Made by a program: the position numbers and the translations under genes | Notes under the pieces: model-generated | Told to the model about the DNA's origin: nothing | Seen by the model: only the letters and a program-made list of their open reading frames with translations | Databases searched by the model: none | Shown: positions 14,277 through 22,328 of the stretch, in pieces | Layout of the letters: every line of letters starts with the position of its first letter | Position numbering within the stretch: position 1 is the first letter of the stretch | Assembly: GCA_964646075.1 (NCBI GenBank) | Contig: CAZYBZ010000004.1 | Span: forward strand, 1 to 26,768 | Length of the DNA stretch: 26,768 nucleotides | Direction: 5' to 3' | From: JAYENY01 sp964646075 | GTDB lineage: Bacteria > Patescibacteriota > Minisyncoccia > Minisyncoccales > PEYH01

Positions 14277-15830
14277 ATGAAAATTAAGAATAAATTATTA
14301 TTTTTTATCTTGTCTCTAGCTCTAATTCCAGCCATTGCAATTAGCTTGGTTTTTTATATAACTACTCACGATATTTTAAGAGAGCAAATCGAAAAAGCCC
14401 ACTATGAATCGGTTTTTTCAGTGGATACTTTAATTTCAGTTGTCGTGGGCGATATGGTAAATATTGCTTTTACGGCTGTCCCTAAAATTGCTGATTTAAT
14501 TGAGGCCCAGGATCTTCAGGGAATAAGAGAAAAGTTACGACTTATTGATTTAATAGACAAGCCAGAGATTGGGACTGGCAGAGGATTGGGTTATCATATT
14601 TTAATAGTTACCGATAAGCAAGGAAATATTTTGGCGAGGTCTAATGTCGTAACAAAAGAGGGGCAGATAATTGGAAAGCAAGTAGACCAAGTCAGTCATA
14701 TTTTTAAAGGATGGTTGCCTCCAGACAATTTTAGGGTAGCTTTTGATAATGCTCGAATAGGGCAAATAGACGCCCGGAAAGTTATTTATAACAAAGCATT
14801 TATAAGGAGAGAGGGCTATGGTCACCTTATAGACGAGCATGGATATAAAGAAATTATGGGGCTAACCGCTCAACTTCCTATTTTTAATCAAGAAAGAGAA
14901 CAGCTTGGTATCTTTATTATTATTACTATTCTCAATAATAACAACGCAGCCATCGGAGCAATTAACGCTATCACCGGGGCCGAGTTCACTGCTATTACGC
15001 CAACTGGTGAAATAATGGCTTCTTTTTTTGTTAACCCACCAAGACCAGTAGAGATTATCGTTAATGGAAAGACTCTTGTTGAAAAAGCAAGAATAAGAGT
15101 AAATAAAATAAGAGAAGGCTTGAAAGAATCGGTTGGTAGAGATACTGTTTTTTATACCAAAGAAAGAATCTACCTTAGGCCTTGCCCAGGAATAGTTGTT
15201 TTCAGAAATGGAGAAGGAGCCTGTTATGTTGAGGGAGTGGAAGTTTCGAAAGAAGAATTAGAAGAAAAAGCTTATCGTTTTCATTTCATCGCTGAAGTTG
15301 ATCAGGATTTTAAGTATGTGTCAATAAGAGGAATCGCTTATGATTTAACAGAATATGATTTATTGGTTGCTGCTCAGGAGAAACATTTTACAATTGTTTT
15401 TTTAATTACCTTTTTGATGATTGGAGGGTTGAGTTTGATAATAGCTAAAAGGGGGGCGGCTCCGATCGTTGAGTTTACTAAAAAAATTCAGCAAATAGAA
15501 AAAGAGGGTTTTGGAGAAAAAATTAATATTAAAACAGGAGACGAAATAGAAACTTTAGTCAAGGCTTTTAACAATATGAGTGGGAAAATTATTCAGAGTT
15601 ATCAGGAACTAGAAGAACAAAGAAATGTTTTAGAGATAAAGGTCAATGCTCGAACCAAAGAATTGCGAGAACTTGCTGAGACGCTTGAGAAACGAGTTGA
15701 AGAAAAAACGAAAGAGCTTCAGGACAGAATAATAGAATTGGAAAGATTCCAAAAGATAACCGTAGGCAGAGAATTAAAAATGGTTGAATTAAAAGAAAAA
15801 ATTAAAGAATTAACAAAAGAGCTTGAATAA
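14277..15830 (+). CDS. Membrane sensor protein: extracytoplasmic sensing domain, HAMP and coiled coil, no output domain
   Basis: The 517 residues have TM1 (about 7-28), a large outside domain (about 30-368) and TM2 (370-390). A HAMP domain follows (about 391-443, with GAAPIVEFTKKIQQIEKEGF and GDEIETLVKAFNNMS), then a long coiled coil to the end. The outer domain looks Cache-like (YHILIVTDKQGNILARS; GAEFTAITPTGEIMAS). The tail ends with LERFQKITVGRELKMVELKE, the linker that in many histidine kinases leads into the PAS/kinase part, yet here the protein stops a few residues later. No kinase, methyl-accepting or GGDEF domain is present. It may signal through a partner protein. It is 42 nt upstream of the glycogen cluster on the same strand, so control of that cluster is a plausible role but unproven. 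Confidence 0.82.
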   Translation: MKIKNKLLFFILSLALIPAIAISLVFYITTHDILREQIEKAHYESVFSVDTLISVVVGDMVNIAFTAVPKIADLIEAQDLQGIREKLRLIDLIDKPEIGTGRGLGYHILIVTDKQGNILARSNVVTKEGQIIGKQVDQVSHIFKGWLPPDNFRVAFDNARIGQIDARKVIYNKAFIRREGYGHLIDEHGYKEIMGLTAQLPIFNQEREQLGIFIIITILNNNNAAIGAINAITGAEFTAITPTGEIMASFFVNPPRPVEIIVNGKTLVEKARIRVNKIREGLKESVGRDTVFYTKERIYLRPCPGIVVFRNGEGACYVEGVEVSKEELEEKAYRFHFIAEVDQDFKYVSIRGIAYDLTEYDLLVAAQEKHFTIVFLITFLMIGGLSLIIAKRGAAPIVEFTKKIQQIEKEGFGEKINIKTGDEIETLVKAFNNMSGKIIQSYQELEEQRNVLEIKVNARTKELRELAETLEKRVEEKTKELQDRIIELERFQKITVGRELKMVELKEKIKELTKELE

Positions 15831-15851
15831 AAATAAAAATAAAAATAAAAT
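15828..15851 (+). repeat. Hexanucleotide tandem repeat (TAAAAA, about 4 copies)
   Basis: T residues at 15828, 15834, 15840 and 15846 mark a six-base period of TAAAAA, the last copy ending TAAAAT. The repeat begins with the stop codon of the sensor gene and lies in the 42-nt leader of the GT4 gene. Copy-number change would alter the leader length but not a reading frame. Confidence 0.7.
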
Positions 15852-15872
15852 TTCTTAGTTTTTTATAACGTA

Positions 15873-17135
15873 ATGGGATTTAACCGTTCAATAAAAGTTT
15901 TAATGTTTGGTTGGGAGTTTCCTCCGTTCAATAGTGGCGGATTAGGAGTTGCTTGCGAAGGACTAGTCAAGGCGTTATCAAGTCAAGGGACAAGCATTAG
16001 CTTTGTTTTGCCTAAAAAAATTCAGGATCAATTAAAAAGTTTTGACTATCGGTCTTCATTTTGTAGATTTGTCTTTGCCAGACCACATTTAAGTATCAAA
16101 AGAGTTGACTCTCTCCTATCTCCCTACATTACTTCTAAGGCCTACCAGACATTCCATCAAGCATTTTGCCAAGGATTAGCCCTAGAAGACGAGAGGGAAA
16201 GCTTTTATAGTCCTGATTTATTTGGTGAGGTTTTGAGGTATGGACAGGAAGGTAGAAAAATTGCCATTGCCGAAGATTTTGACATTATTCATGCTCACGA
16301 TTGGCTAAGCTTTCCAGCTGGAATAGCAGCGAAAAAGGTCTCTGGCAAGCCTTTGGTGGTCCATATCCACGCAACAGAATTTGACCGAACAGGAGGAAAC
16401 AATGTTAATCAACGAGTCTATGAGATAGAGAAACAAGGATTTTCGGAAGCAGATAAGATCTTTGCTGTTAGTAATTTTACTAAAAATAAGATTATTCAGC
16501 ACTATGCTGTTGATCCTCAAAAAGTGGTGGTAGTCCATAACGCGATAGAGAAGAAAGGTCTTTTATATAAAAAAAGGAATCCCGAGAGCTTAAGGAAGAT
16601 AGCTGAAAAGATAGTTCTTTTTCTTGGTAGAATAACTATTCAGAAGGGACCAGATTATTTCTTAGAAGCAGCTAAAAAAGTTTTAGAAAAGAAACAAGAT
16701 GTTTTTTTTCTAATTGTCGGCTCTGGGGATATGGAGACTCAAATTATAGAAAAAGCGGTTCATCTAGGAATCGCTGATAAAGTCTTGTTTGCTGGATTTT
16801 TGAGAGGAGACGAATTAGCTAGAGCCTATCAGGTAGCCGACCTGTATATTTTGCCTTCAGTTTCAGAGCCTTTTGGACTTACTCCTTTAGAGTCTTTGGC
16901 ACACGGAACCCCTGTTTTAATCTCTAGACAATCAGGAGTCTCAGAAGTGCTATCTCATTGTTTGAAGGTGGATTTCTGGGATATCAATGAAATGGCTGAA
17001 AAGATCTTGGCGGTTCTTGAATACCCAGAGCTTGAGCAAGCACTTATAGAGAATGGAGGGCGAGAAGTAGAAAGATTTAGCTGGCAGAATCCAGCTCGTA
17101 AATGCATTAAAATTTACAATGAACTTGTTGTTTAA
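15873..17135 (+). CDS. GT4 glycosyltransferase of the glycogen/starch-synthase-like group
   Basis: Retaining GT-B glycosyltransferase, family GT4. The 420 residues start with a synthase-like donor loop: FGWEFPPFNSGGLGVACEGL (12-31). Then come IIHAHDWLSFPAGIAA (138-153), HIHATEFDR (164-172), AVSNFTKNKII (198-208) and the C-terminal FLGRITIQKGPDYFLEAA (250-267). The EX7E motif is EPFGLTPLE (Glu332 and Glu340), followed by HGTPVLISRQSGVSEVL. Proteins of this type often sit beside GH57 amylases and are taken to extend or prime alpha-glucans; donor sugar is not known here. GH57 follows 29 nt downstream. The start context is a weak TATAAC a few bases before the ATG. Confidence 0.88.
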   Translation: MGFNRSIKVLMFGWEFPPFNSGGLGVACEGLVKALSSQGTSISFVLPKKIQDQLKSFDYRSSFCRFVFARPHLSIKRVDSLLSPYITSKAYQTFHQAFCQGLALEDERESFYSPDLFGEVLRYGQEGRKIAIAEDFDIIHAHDWLSFPAGIAAKKVSGKPLVVHIHATEFDRTGGNNVNQRVYEIEKQGFSEADKIFAVSNFTKNKIIQHYAVDPQKVVVVHNAIEKKGLLYKKRNPESLRKIAEKIVLFLGRITIQKGPDYFLEAAKKVLEKKQDVFFLIVGSGDMETQIIEKAVHLGIADKVLFAGFLRGDELARAYQVADLYILPSVSEPFGLTPLESLAHGTPVLISRQSGVSEVLSHCLKVDFWDINEMAEKILAVLEYPELEQALIENGGREVERFSWQNPARKCIKIYNELVV

Positions 17136-17164
17136 TAAATCTAATAGAATTATTTTAAACTAAT

Positions 17165-18349
17165 ATGGCTTCAATTTGTTTATACCTACACGCCCATCAA
17201 CCCTTAAGGTTAAAAAAATCTTCTGTTTTTGATATTGGTAATCATCAGCCCTATTTTGATGAAGAAAAAAATAAGAGTTATTTAGAAAGAGTTGTTAGAA
17301 AAAGCTATTTACCCACTAATAAAATCTTATTAGACCTGATAAAAAATACCAATGGTGAATTTAAGGTAAATTTTAGTTTGACAGGCATACTCTTAGAACA
17401 ATTAGAGAAAGATTTTCCAGAAGTGATTGAGAGTTTTCAGGAGTTAGTTGAGACTGGCAGGGTTGAGCTTCTGTCTGAGACCTATTATCACTCATTATCT
17501 TATCTTTACTCTAAAGAAGAATTTAAAAAACAGATTTTTCTTCATAAAGAGAAAATTCAAAAATTATTTAATTATATTCCTAAAATTTTTAGAAACACAG
17601 AGCTGATGTTTAATAATGAGATGGCGGAATTTATTCAGCAATTAGGCTACAAGGGAATTCTAGCCGAAGGAGCTGATCATATTTTAGGCTGGCGATCTCC
17701 GAATTTTCTCTATCGGGCCAAAGGGGCTAACAAAATAAAGCTACTTCTAAAAAATTATCGATTAAGCGACGATATTGCCTTTAGGTTTTCTACAAGAGAC
17801 TGGAAGGATTGGCCCCTGACAGCAGAGAAATACGCTTCTTGGATAAATCAAGTTAATGGGCAGGGAGAAGTAGTTAATCTATTTATGGATTATGAAACTT
17901 TTGGCGAACATCAGTGGGAGGAGACTGGAATTTTTGAATTTTTAAAAGTTTTTCCTTATCAGGTTTTAAAGCATCCTGACAACACTTTTAATACTTTATC
18001 AGAAGTGGTAGAATCATATCAGCCAGTAGCTGAGTTAGATTTTCCCCACATCGTTTCTTGGGCTGATACAGAAAGAGATTTAAGTGCTTGGTTGGGCAAT
18101 AGAATGCAACAAGCGGTAGCAGAGCAGATCTATTCTTTAGAAGAACGAGTCTTGTCTAGCGATGATGAAGAAATAATAGAAGATTGGCGAAAAATGCAAG
18201 TATCAGATCATCTTTATTATATGTGCACCAAATGGTTTGCTGATGGCGATGTTCATAAATACTTTAGTCATTACGAGAGCCCTTATGACGCTTTTATTAA
18301 TTTTATGAATACATTTAATGATTTAAAAGTAAGATTAAGCTCGTCTTAA
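17165..18349 (+). CDS. Glycoside hydrolase family 57, alpha-amylase-like
   Basis: Acts on alpha-1,4-glucans (amylase, glucanotransferase or branching activity in the family). The 394 residues show the GH57 conserved regions in order: HAHQPLR (9-15); LLSETYYHSL (102-111); IFRNTELMFNNE (141-152) with the nucleophile Glu146; and LFMDYETFGEHQWEETG (239-255) with acid/base Asp242. The last region carries SWADTERDLSAWLGNRMQ. The compact size of about 400 residues resembles the archaeal/bacterial cytoplasmic GH57 amylases and not the roughly 530-residue GH57 branching enzymes. No signal peptide is present, so it acts inside the cell. It lies between GT4 and the small DUF5752-like gene. Confidence 0.92.
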   Translation: MASICLYLHAHQPLRLKKSSVFDIGNHQPYFDEEKNKSYLERVVRKSYLPTNKILLDLIKNTNGEFKVNFSLTGILLEQLEKDFPEVIESFQELVETGRVELLSETYYHSLSYLYSKEEFKKQIFLHKEKIQKLFNYIPKIFRNTELMFNNEMAEFIQQLGYKGILAEGADHILGWRSPNFLYRAKGANKIKLLLKNYRLSDDIAFRFSTRDWKDWPLTAEKYASWINQVNGQGEVVNLFMDYETFGEHQWEETGIFEFLKVFPYQVLKHPDNTFNTLSEVVESYQPVAELDFPHIVSWADTERDLSAWLGNRMQQAVAEQIYSLEERVLSSDDEEIIEDWRKMQVSDHLYYMCTKWFADGDVHKYFSHYESPYDAFINFMNTFNDLKVRLSSS

Positions 18350-18399
18350 AATTTTGTTAAAGGTCGTAAATAATTCTTCAACTATTAGTTTTTTAAAAT

Positions 18400-18723
18400 A
18401 TGTTTAAAAAGAAAAAAGGAAAAATAATAAGTTCTAAAATAAGAGTTAAGCCCAGGATTAAAAAAAGATCTAACCCTTTAGTTAAGATAGGCCCAGAAAA
18501 ATATTTTTGGCTTTGTGACGGTCAGGTCTTAAAAAATCTTAAAGAGCTTGCTGTTGCTCTAGAAAAAATGAACAATGATGTTTTTAAAGATCATGTCTCT
18601 GGAGAGAAGAACGATTTTGCCCTTTGGGTAAAAGATGTTTTTGGTGAACAGAAGTTGGCGACCGCTCTAAGAAGAGCGAAAACAGCTAAAACAGCTGCTA
18701 AAAAGATTCGAGCAAGTATCTAG
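18400..18723 (+). CDS. Small conserved protein, DUF5752-like
   Basis: A 107-residue protein with a basic N-terminal tail (KKKKGKIISSKIRVKPRIKK), a central alpha-helical domain and a basic C-terminal helix (RRAKTAKTAAKKIRAS). The core contains YFWLCDGQVLKNLKELAVAL (36-55), then MNNDVFKDHVSGEKNDFALW (59-78) and VKDVFGEQKLATAL. I recall this FWLCDG...NDFA.W pattern as the DUF5752 family, found beside GT4/GH57/glycogen genes in archaea and CPR; I could not check it. Function is unknown. Its place between GH57 and GT3 suggests a role as a glucan-cluster accessory or enzyme partner. The basic ends could bind nucleic acid or acidic surfaces. Confidence 0.75.
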   Translation: MFKKKKGKIISSKIRVKPRIKKRSNPLVKIGPEKYFWLCDGQVLKNLKELAVALEKMNNDVFKDHVSGEKNDFALWVKDVFGEQKLATALRRAKTAKTAAKKIRASI

Positions 18724-18755
18724 TTTTCGTTATTTTTCGTGGTTTTTGGAAAAGG

Positions 18756-18786
18756 TTAAGTTTGTTTTAATATTTTAGGGTAAAAT
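18756..18786 (+). promoter_or_regulatory. Possible promoter before the GT3 synthase gene
   Basis: TAAAAT (18781-18786) lies four bases before the ATG at 18791, with TTAAGT (18756-18761) 19 nt upstream as a weak -35. If used, it would give a leaderless transcript starting inside the cluster. Support is the AT-rich box and the leaderless pattern elsewhere, so confidence is low. Confidence 0.3.
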
Positions 18787-18790
18787 AAGT

Positions 18791-20605
18791 ATGAATAAAA
18801 GAAAGGTGAAGTCAAGATCAATAAGCGCCAAGGCTGATTATGTCTTTGAGGTTTCTTGGGAAACCTGCAATAAAGTTGGCGGGATCTACACGGTCTTAAA
18901 ATCAAAGGCTCGTCATCTTACAAATATTTATGGTCAAAATTATTGTTTAATAGGTCCCTATTTTGAAGAAAAAATCAAAGGAGAGTTTCAAGAACAACTT
19001 GTCCCAGAAAGATTTAAAGACATTTTTAATCAATTAGAGGAGCAAGGAGTTAAATGTCATTTTGGGAAATGGCTAATAGGAGGAGAACCAAATATAATTT
19101 TAATAGATTTTAAAAATTTTTGGTGGAGAGAAAATCAGATTAAAGCTGAGCTGTGGCAAGATTATCAGATAGACTCCCTAGGAAGCGAATATGGCTTTAA
19201 TGAGCCAATGGTTTGGTCTTATGCCGTAGGAATGCTTATTGAAAAAATTAAATTTTTATTACCGGAGAAAAAGATAGTTGCTCATTTTCATGAATGGTTA
19301 AGCGGGACTGGTCTTCTTTATTTGAAGAAAAAAGAATTAAAAATAGGGACAGTCTTTACAACCCATGCCACCACTCTTGGCAGAGCGTTGGCTTATCATA
19401 ATATTGATTTTTATTCTATTCTCCAAAAGATTGATTCTGAAGAAGAGATAAATAGATATAATATTAAAGAGAAGCATCAATTAGAAAAACAGACGGCCTT
19501 AAATTGTGATATATTTACTACGGTGAGCGAAATTACAGCCTTAGAAGCGGAACATTTTTTAGGGAGAAAACCAGATGTTCTTTTGTTCAATGGCTTAGAT
19601 TTAGAAAAATTTCTGACACTTGAAGAGATAATTATCAAGCACCAGATTCAGAAGACTCGATTAAAAGAATTTTTGCTATACTATTTTTTCCCTTATTTTA
19701 CCTTTGATTTAGATAACACTCTTTTTTATTTTATAGTTGGCAGATATGAATTTCGAGCCAAAGGAATTGATATCTTTATTAAATCTTTAGCTAGGCTTAA
19801 TCAGCGATTAATAGAAAACAAAAGTAAGAAAACAATTGTCGCTTTTTTCTGGATTCCTACAGAAACAAGAGGGATAAAAGAAGAGCTTTTAGAAAACAGG
19901 GATTTTTTTCAAGACATCAAAGACAGCTTGAAAGATATTTCATGGGAAACTAAACAGAAAATTCTTTATTCTTTTGTTGGAAAGAAAAAGCTTACTGAGA
20001 AAGTTTTGTTTGAAAAGGACTTTCTCTTTCAAATGAAAAAAAGACTAATGAAATTAGAGAGGCAGGGGTTGCCGTCTTTATCTACCCACAACATGGCTGA
20101 GCTTAATGACCCAATCTTAAAATCTTTTCAAGAGGCAGGATTGAGTAATAAAAAAAGCGATAAGGTGAAAGTAATCTCTTACCCGATTTACCTAACAGGT
20201 CACGATGGATTATCAAACTTGAGTTATCATGAGAGCATTGAGGCTTGTCACCTGGGCGTATTCCCTTCCTTTTATGAACCTTGGGGATATACTCCTTTAG
20301 AAGCAGCCGCTCTAGGGGTTGCTTCTGTGACTACTGACTTGGCTGGTTTCGGTAGATATTCTCAAGGATTAAAGTTTAATAAGAAAAAGAGTCAACCAGG
20401 GGTTTTTGTTTTAGAAAGATATAAAAAAACAGAGGAAGAAGAGCTAGAGGTTCTGACTGATTTCTTGTATCAATTTTCTCTATTTTCCCGGAAACAGAGG
20501 ATACAAAATAAGATTGAAGCTCGCAAAATTGCTAGCTATGCTGATTGGAAATTTTTTGTTAAAAATTACATAGAGGCTCACAATAAAGCAATAAAACATC
20601 AATAG
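18791..20605 (+). CDS. Glycogen synthase, GT3 family (eukaryotic/archaeal type)
   Basis: Transfers glucose, normally from UDP-glucose in GT3, to the non-reducing end of alpha-1,4-glucan. The 604 residues match eukaryotic-type glycogen synthase from end to end: VFEVSWETCNKVGGIYTVLK (18-37), GPYFEE (55-60), HFHEWLSGTGLLYL (165-178), FTTHATTLGRALAY (189-202), TTVSEITALEAEHFLGRKPD (243-262), NGLDLEKF (267-274), GRYEFRAKGID (317-327), LSTHNM (430-435) and FPSFYEPWGYTPLEAAALG (491-509). The last has the EX7E pair Glu496 and Glu504. The C-terminal basic stretch RKQRIQNKIEARK (567-579) lies where the regulatory arginine helix sits in eukaryotic enzymes. It is not the bacterial GT5 GlgA. The next gene starts four bases after its stop. 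Confidence 0.93.
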   Translation: MNKRKVKSRSISAKADYVFEVSWETCNKVGGIYTVLKSKARHLTNIYGQNYCLIGPYFEEKIKGEFQEQLVPERFKDIFNQLEEQGVKCHFGKWLIGGEPNIILIDFKNFWWRENQIKAELWQDYQIDSLGSEYGFNEPMVWSYAVGMLIEKIKFLLPEKKIVAHFHEWLSGTGLLYLKKKELKIGTVFTTHATTLGRALAYHNIDFYSILQKIDSEEEINRYNIKEKHQLEKQTALNCDIFTTVSEITALEAEHFLGRKPDVLLFNGLDLEKFLTLEEIIIKHQIQKTRLKEFLLYYFFPYFTFDLDNTLFYFIVGRYEFRAKGIDIFIKSLARLNQRLIENKSKKTIVAFFWIPTETRGIKEELLENRDFFQDIKDSLKDISWETKQKILYSFVGKKKLTEKVLFEKDFLFQMKKRLMKLERQGLPSLSTHNMAELNDPILKSFQEAGLSNKKSDKVKVISYPIYLTGHDGLSNLSYHESIEACHLGVFPSFYEPWGYTPLEAAALGVASVTTDLAGFGRYSQGLKFNKKKSQPGVFVLERYKKTEEEELEVLTDFLYQFSLFSRKQRIQNKIEARKIASYADWKFFVKNYIEAHNKAIKHQ

Positions 20606-20609
20606 CTAA

Positions 20610-22328
20610 ATGAAAATTAGGCATTCTTGGCAAAAAAATATAGTTGAAAAAAGAACAGGCGAGACAACTGGATTTTTATTGACCAATGGTCTTGGCGGGT
20701 ATCTTTCTTTGCCGATTCAATCTACTAGCAGGTATCATGGTTGGTTTTTCGCTCCAAGAGATTTGGCAGGGAAAAAGATATTTAAAGTTATAGAAAATAT
20801 TGAGTTACCAGATCAGCCAGAGGTTTCTGAGACTAATAATAACTTTTGGAATATTGAGAGGCGAAGGGAAGACCTTGGCGAGAGATTTTTTCTACCCCGA
20901 GGTTATAATTCGTTGGTTTATGAGTTAAGCAAAAGAACAAAGATAGAATTGTTTTTAGACGTTAAAGAATCTTATGATAATCAGGAATTCGGGAGAGCTT
21001 ATGAGATTTTTGAAGAAAGAAATCTCATTATTATTGAATGTCGAAACAATGAAGATATTTTTTATTTAGTCCTTAAGGCGGATAAAATTGATTATTCAAA
21101 AATAGGGCAATGGGTTTTTAGAGATTATCAATTAGATAAGAAGAGGAATTCATATCCCTTTGAGAGATATGTTTACAAGGCTTTAAATATTAATGCCCAA
21201 AAAATTGTTTTTTCTGTTGCTTTAGAAAAGGATAAAGCGATAAAAGAGTCTCAAGAGGTTTTTAGAAAAATTGGAAAATTAAAAAAAATAGAAAAGAAAA
21301 GGACAAGAATACTTTTTAGCGAAGCGAAAAAAAATATTTTTAAAAAAAAGGTCTCTGCTGAGGTAAAAATGGCTTATCTTTGCGCCCAGAATTCTTTAAA
21401 TAGCATGGTGGTTTTCAGAGACAAAGATTCTTGTCTTAAAAATTCAACAGGGAGGCTGTATGCTGGACTACCTTGGTTTTTTCAGTTTTGGGCAAGAGAT
21501 GAGATAATATCCCTCAAACCGTTGGATAAAGAATTACAAAAACATATCTTATTAAAACAATTTTATAACATTAAAGAGAACAGCTCTTCGGACGCCCTGG
21601 GTTGGCTTTTTCAGAGAATCGGAGAATTATTGAAAGATGTAAAGATTGAAGAAACATTTTTTGACCCAAAAGGGGATTTTGATATTTCTAAAGCCGGAAT
21701 TACTTGGATGGACACCTTGTCTCGACCCGGGGCGATAGAGCTTCAGGCTTTAAAATTGTATTCATATGGACTTGCCTATCAGGCCACTAATGATGTAAAA
21801 TTTCTAAAACTAGAGAAGGAATTACGAAAACAAGTACGAGAAAAATTTTGGGATGGCAAGATTTTAGCTGACGCGGTTGACGATTTTACTGTTCGGCCAA
21901 ATATATTCTTGGTCGCCTACGTTTACCCAGGACTCTTGTCTAAAAAAGAGTGGATCAAATGTTTTGAAAACTCCTTATCAAAATTATGGCTTAAATGGGG
22001 AGGACTTGCTACTGTTAGCAAAAAAAGCCCATTGTTTATGAATCAACATAGCGGCGAAGAGCCGGGAAGCTATCATAATGGCGATTCATGGTTTTGGATT
22101 AATAATTTGGCGGCTCTAGTCCTTTGTAGGTTAAATAGTAAAAAATTTAAGAGACATATTGATAAAATTCTAGAGATTAGCACAGAAGAAATATTATGGC
22201 AGGGAGTAATCGGGCACCACAGTGAATTAAGCTCGGCTAATAAGTTTAAGTCAGAAGGGTGTTGGGCTCAATCATGGAGCAGCGCTTTGTATCTTGAGTT
22301 AGTTAATTATTATATGACCAATAGATGA
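20610..22328 (+). CDS. Glycogen debranching enzyme (amylo-alpha-1,6-glucosidase, GDE/GH133 type)
   Basis: Hydrolyses alpha-1,6 branch points. The N-terminal GDE_N-like domain has TGFLLTNGLGGYLSLP (20-35) and STSRYHGWFFAP (38-49). The C-terminal (alpha/alpha)6 barrel has LPWFFQFWARDEIISL (287-302), KAGITWMDTLSRPGAIELQA (361-380, with the likely catalytic Asp368), EEPGSYHNGDSWFWINNLAA (483-502) and GCWAQSWSSALYLELVN (550-566). At 572 residues it is shorter than the usual 650-700, mainly between the two domains. It lacks a 4-alpha-glucanotransferase half, which GH57 could supply. Its TGA stop overlaps the phosphorylase ATG (ATGA at 22325), indicating coupled translation. Confidence 0.9.
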   Translation: MKIRHSWQKNIVEKRTGETTGFLLTNGLGGYLSLPIQSTSRYHGWFFAPRDLAGKKIFKVIENIELPDQPEVSETNNNFWNIERRREDLGERFFLPRGYNSLVYELSKRTKIELFLDVKESYDNQEFGRAYEIFEERNLIIIECRNNEDIFYLVLKADKIDYSKIGQWVFRDYQLDKKRNSYPFERYVYKALNINAQKIVFSVALEKDKAIKESQEVFRKIGKLKKIEKKRTRILFSEAKKNIFKKKVSAEVKMAYLCAQNSLNSMVVFRDKDSCLKNSTGRLYAGLPWFFQFWARDEIISLKPLDKELQKHILLKQFYNIKENSSSDALGWLFQRIGELLKDVKIEETFFDPKGDFDISKAGITWMDTLSRPGAIELQALKLYSYGLAYQATNDVKFLKLEKELRKQVREKFWDGKILADAVDDFTVRPNIFLVAYVYPGLLSKKEWIKCFENSLSKLWLKWGGLATVSKKSPLFMNQHSGEEPGSYHNGDSWFWINNLAALVLCRLNSKKFKRHIDKILEISTEEILWQGVIGHHSELSSANKFKSEGCWAQSWSSALYLELVNYYMTNR

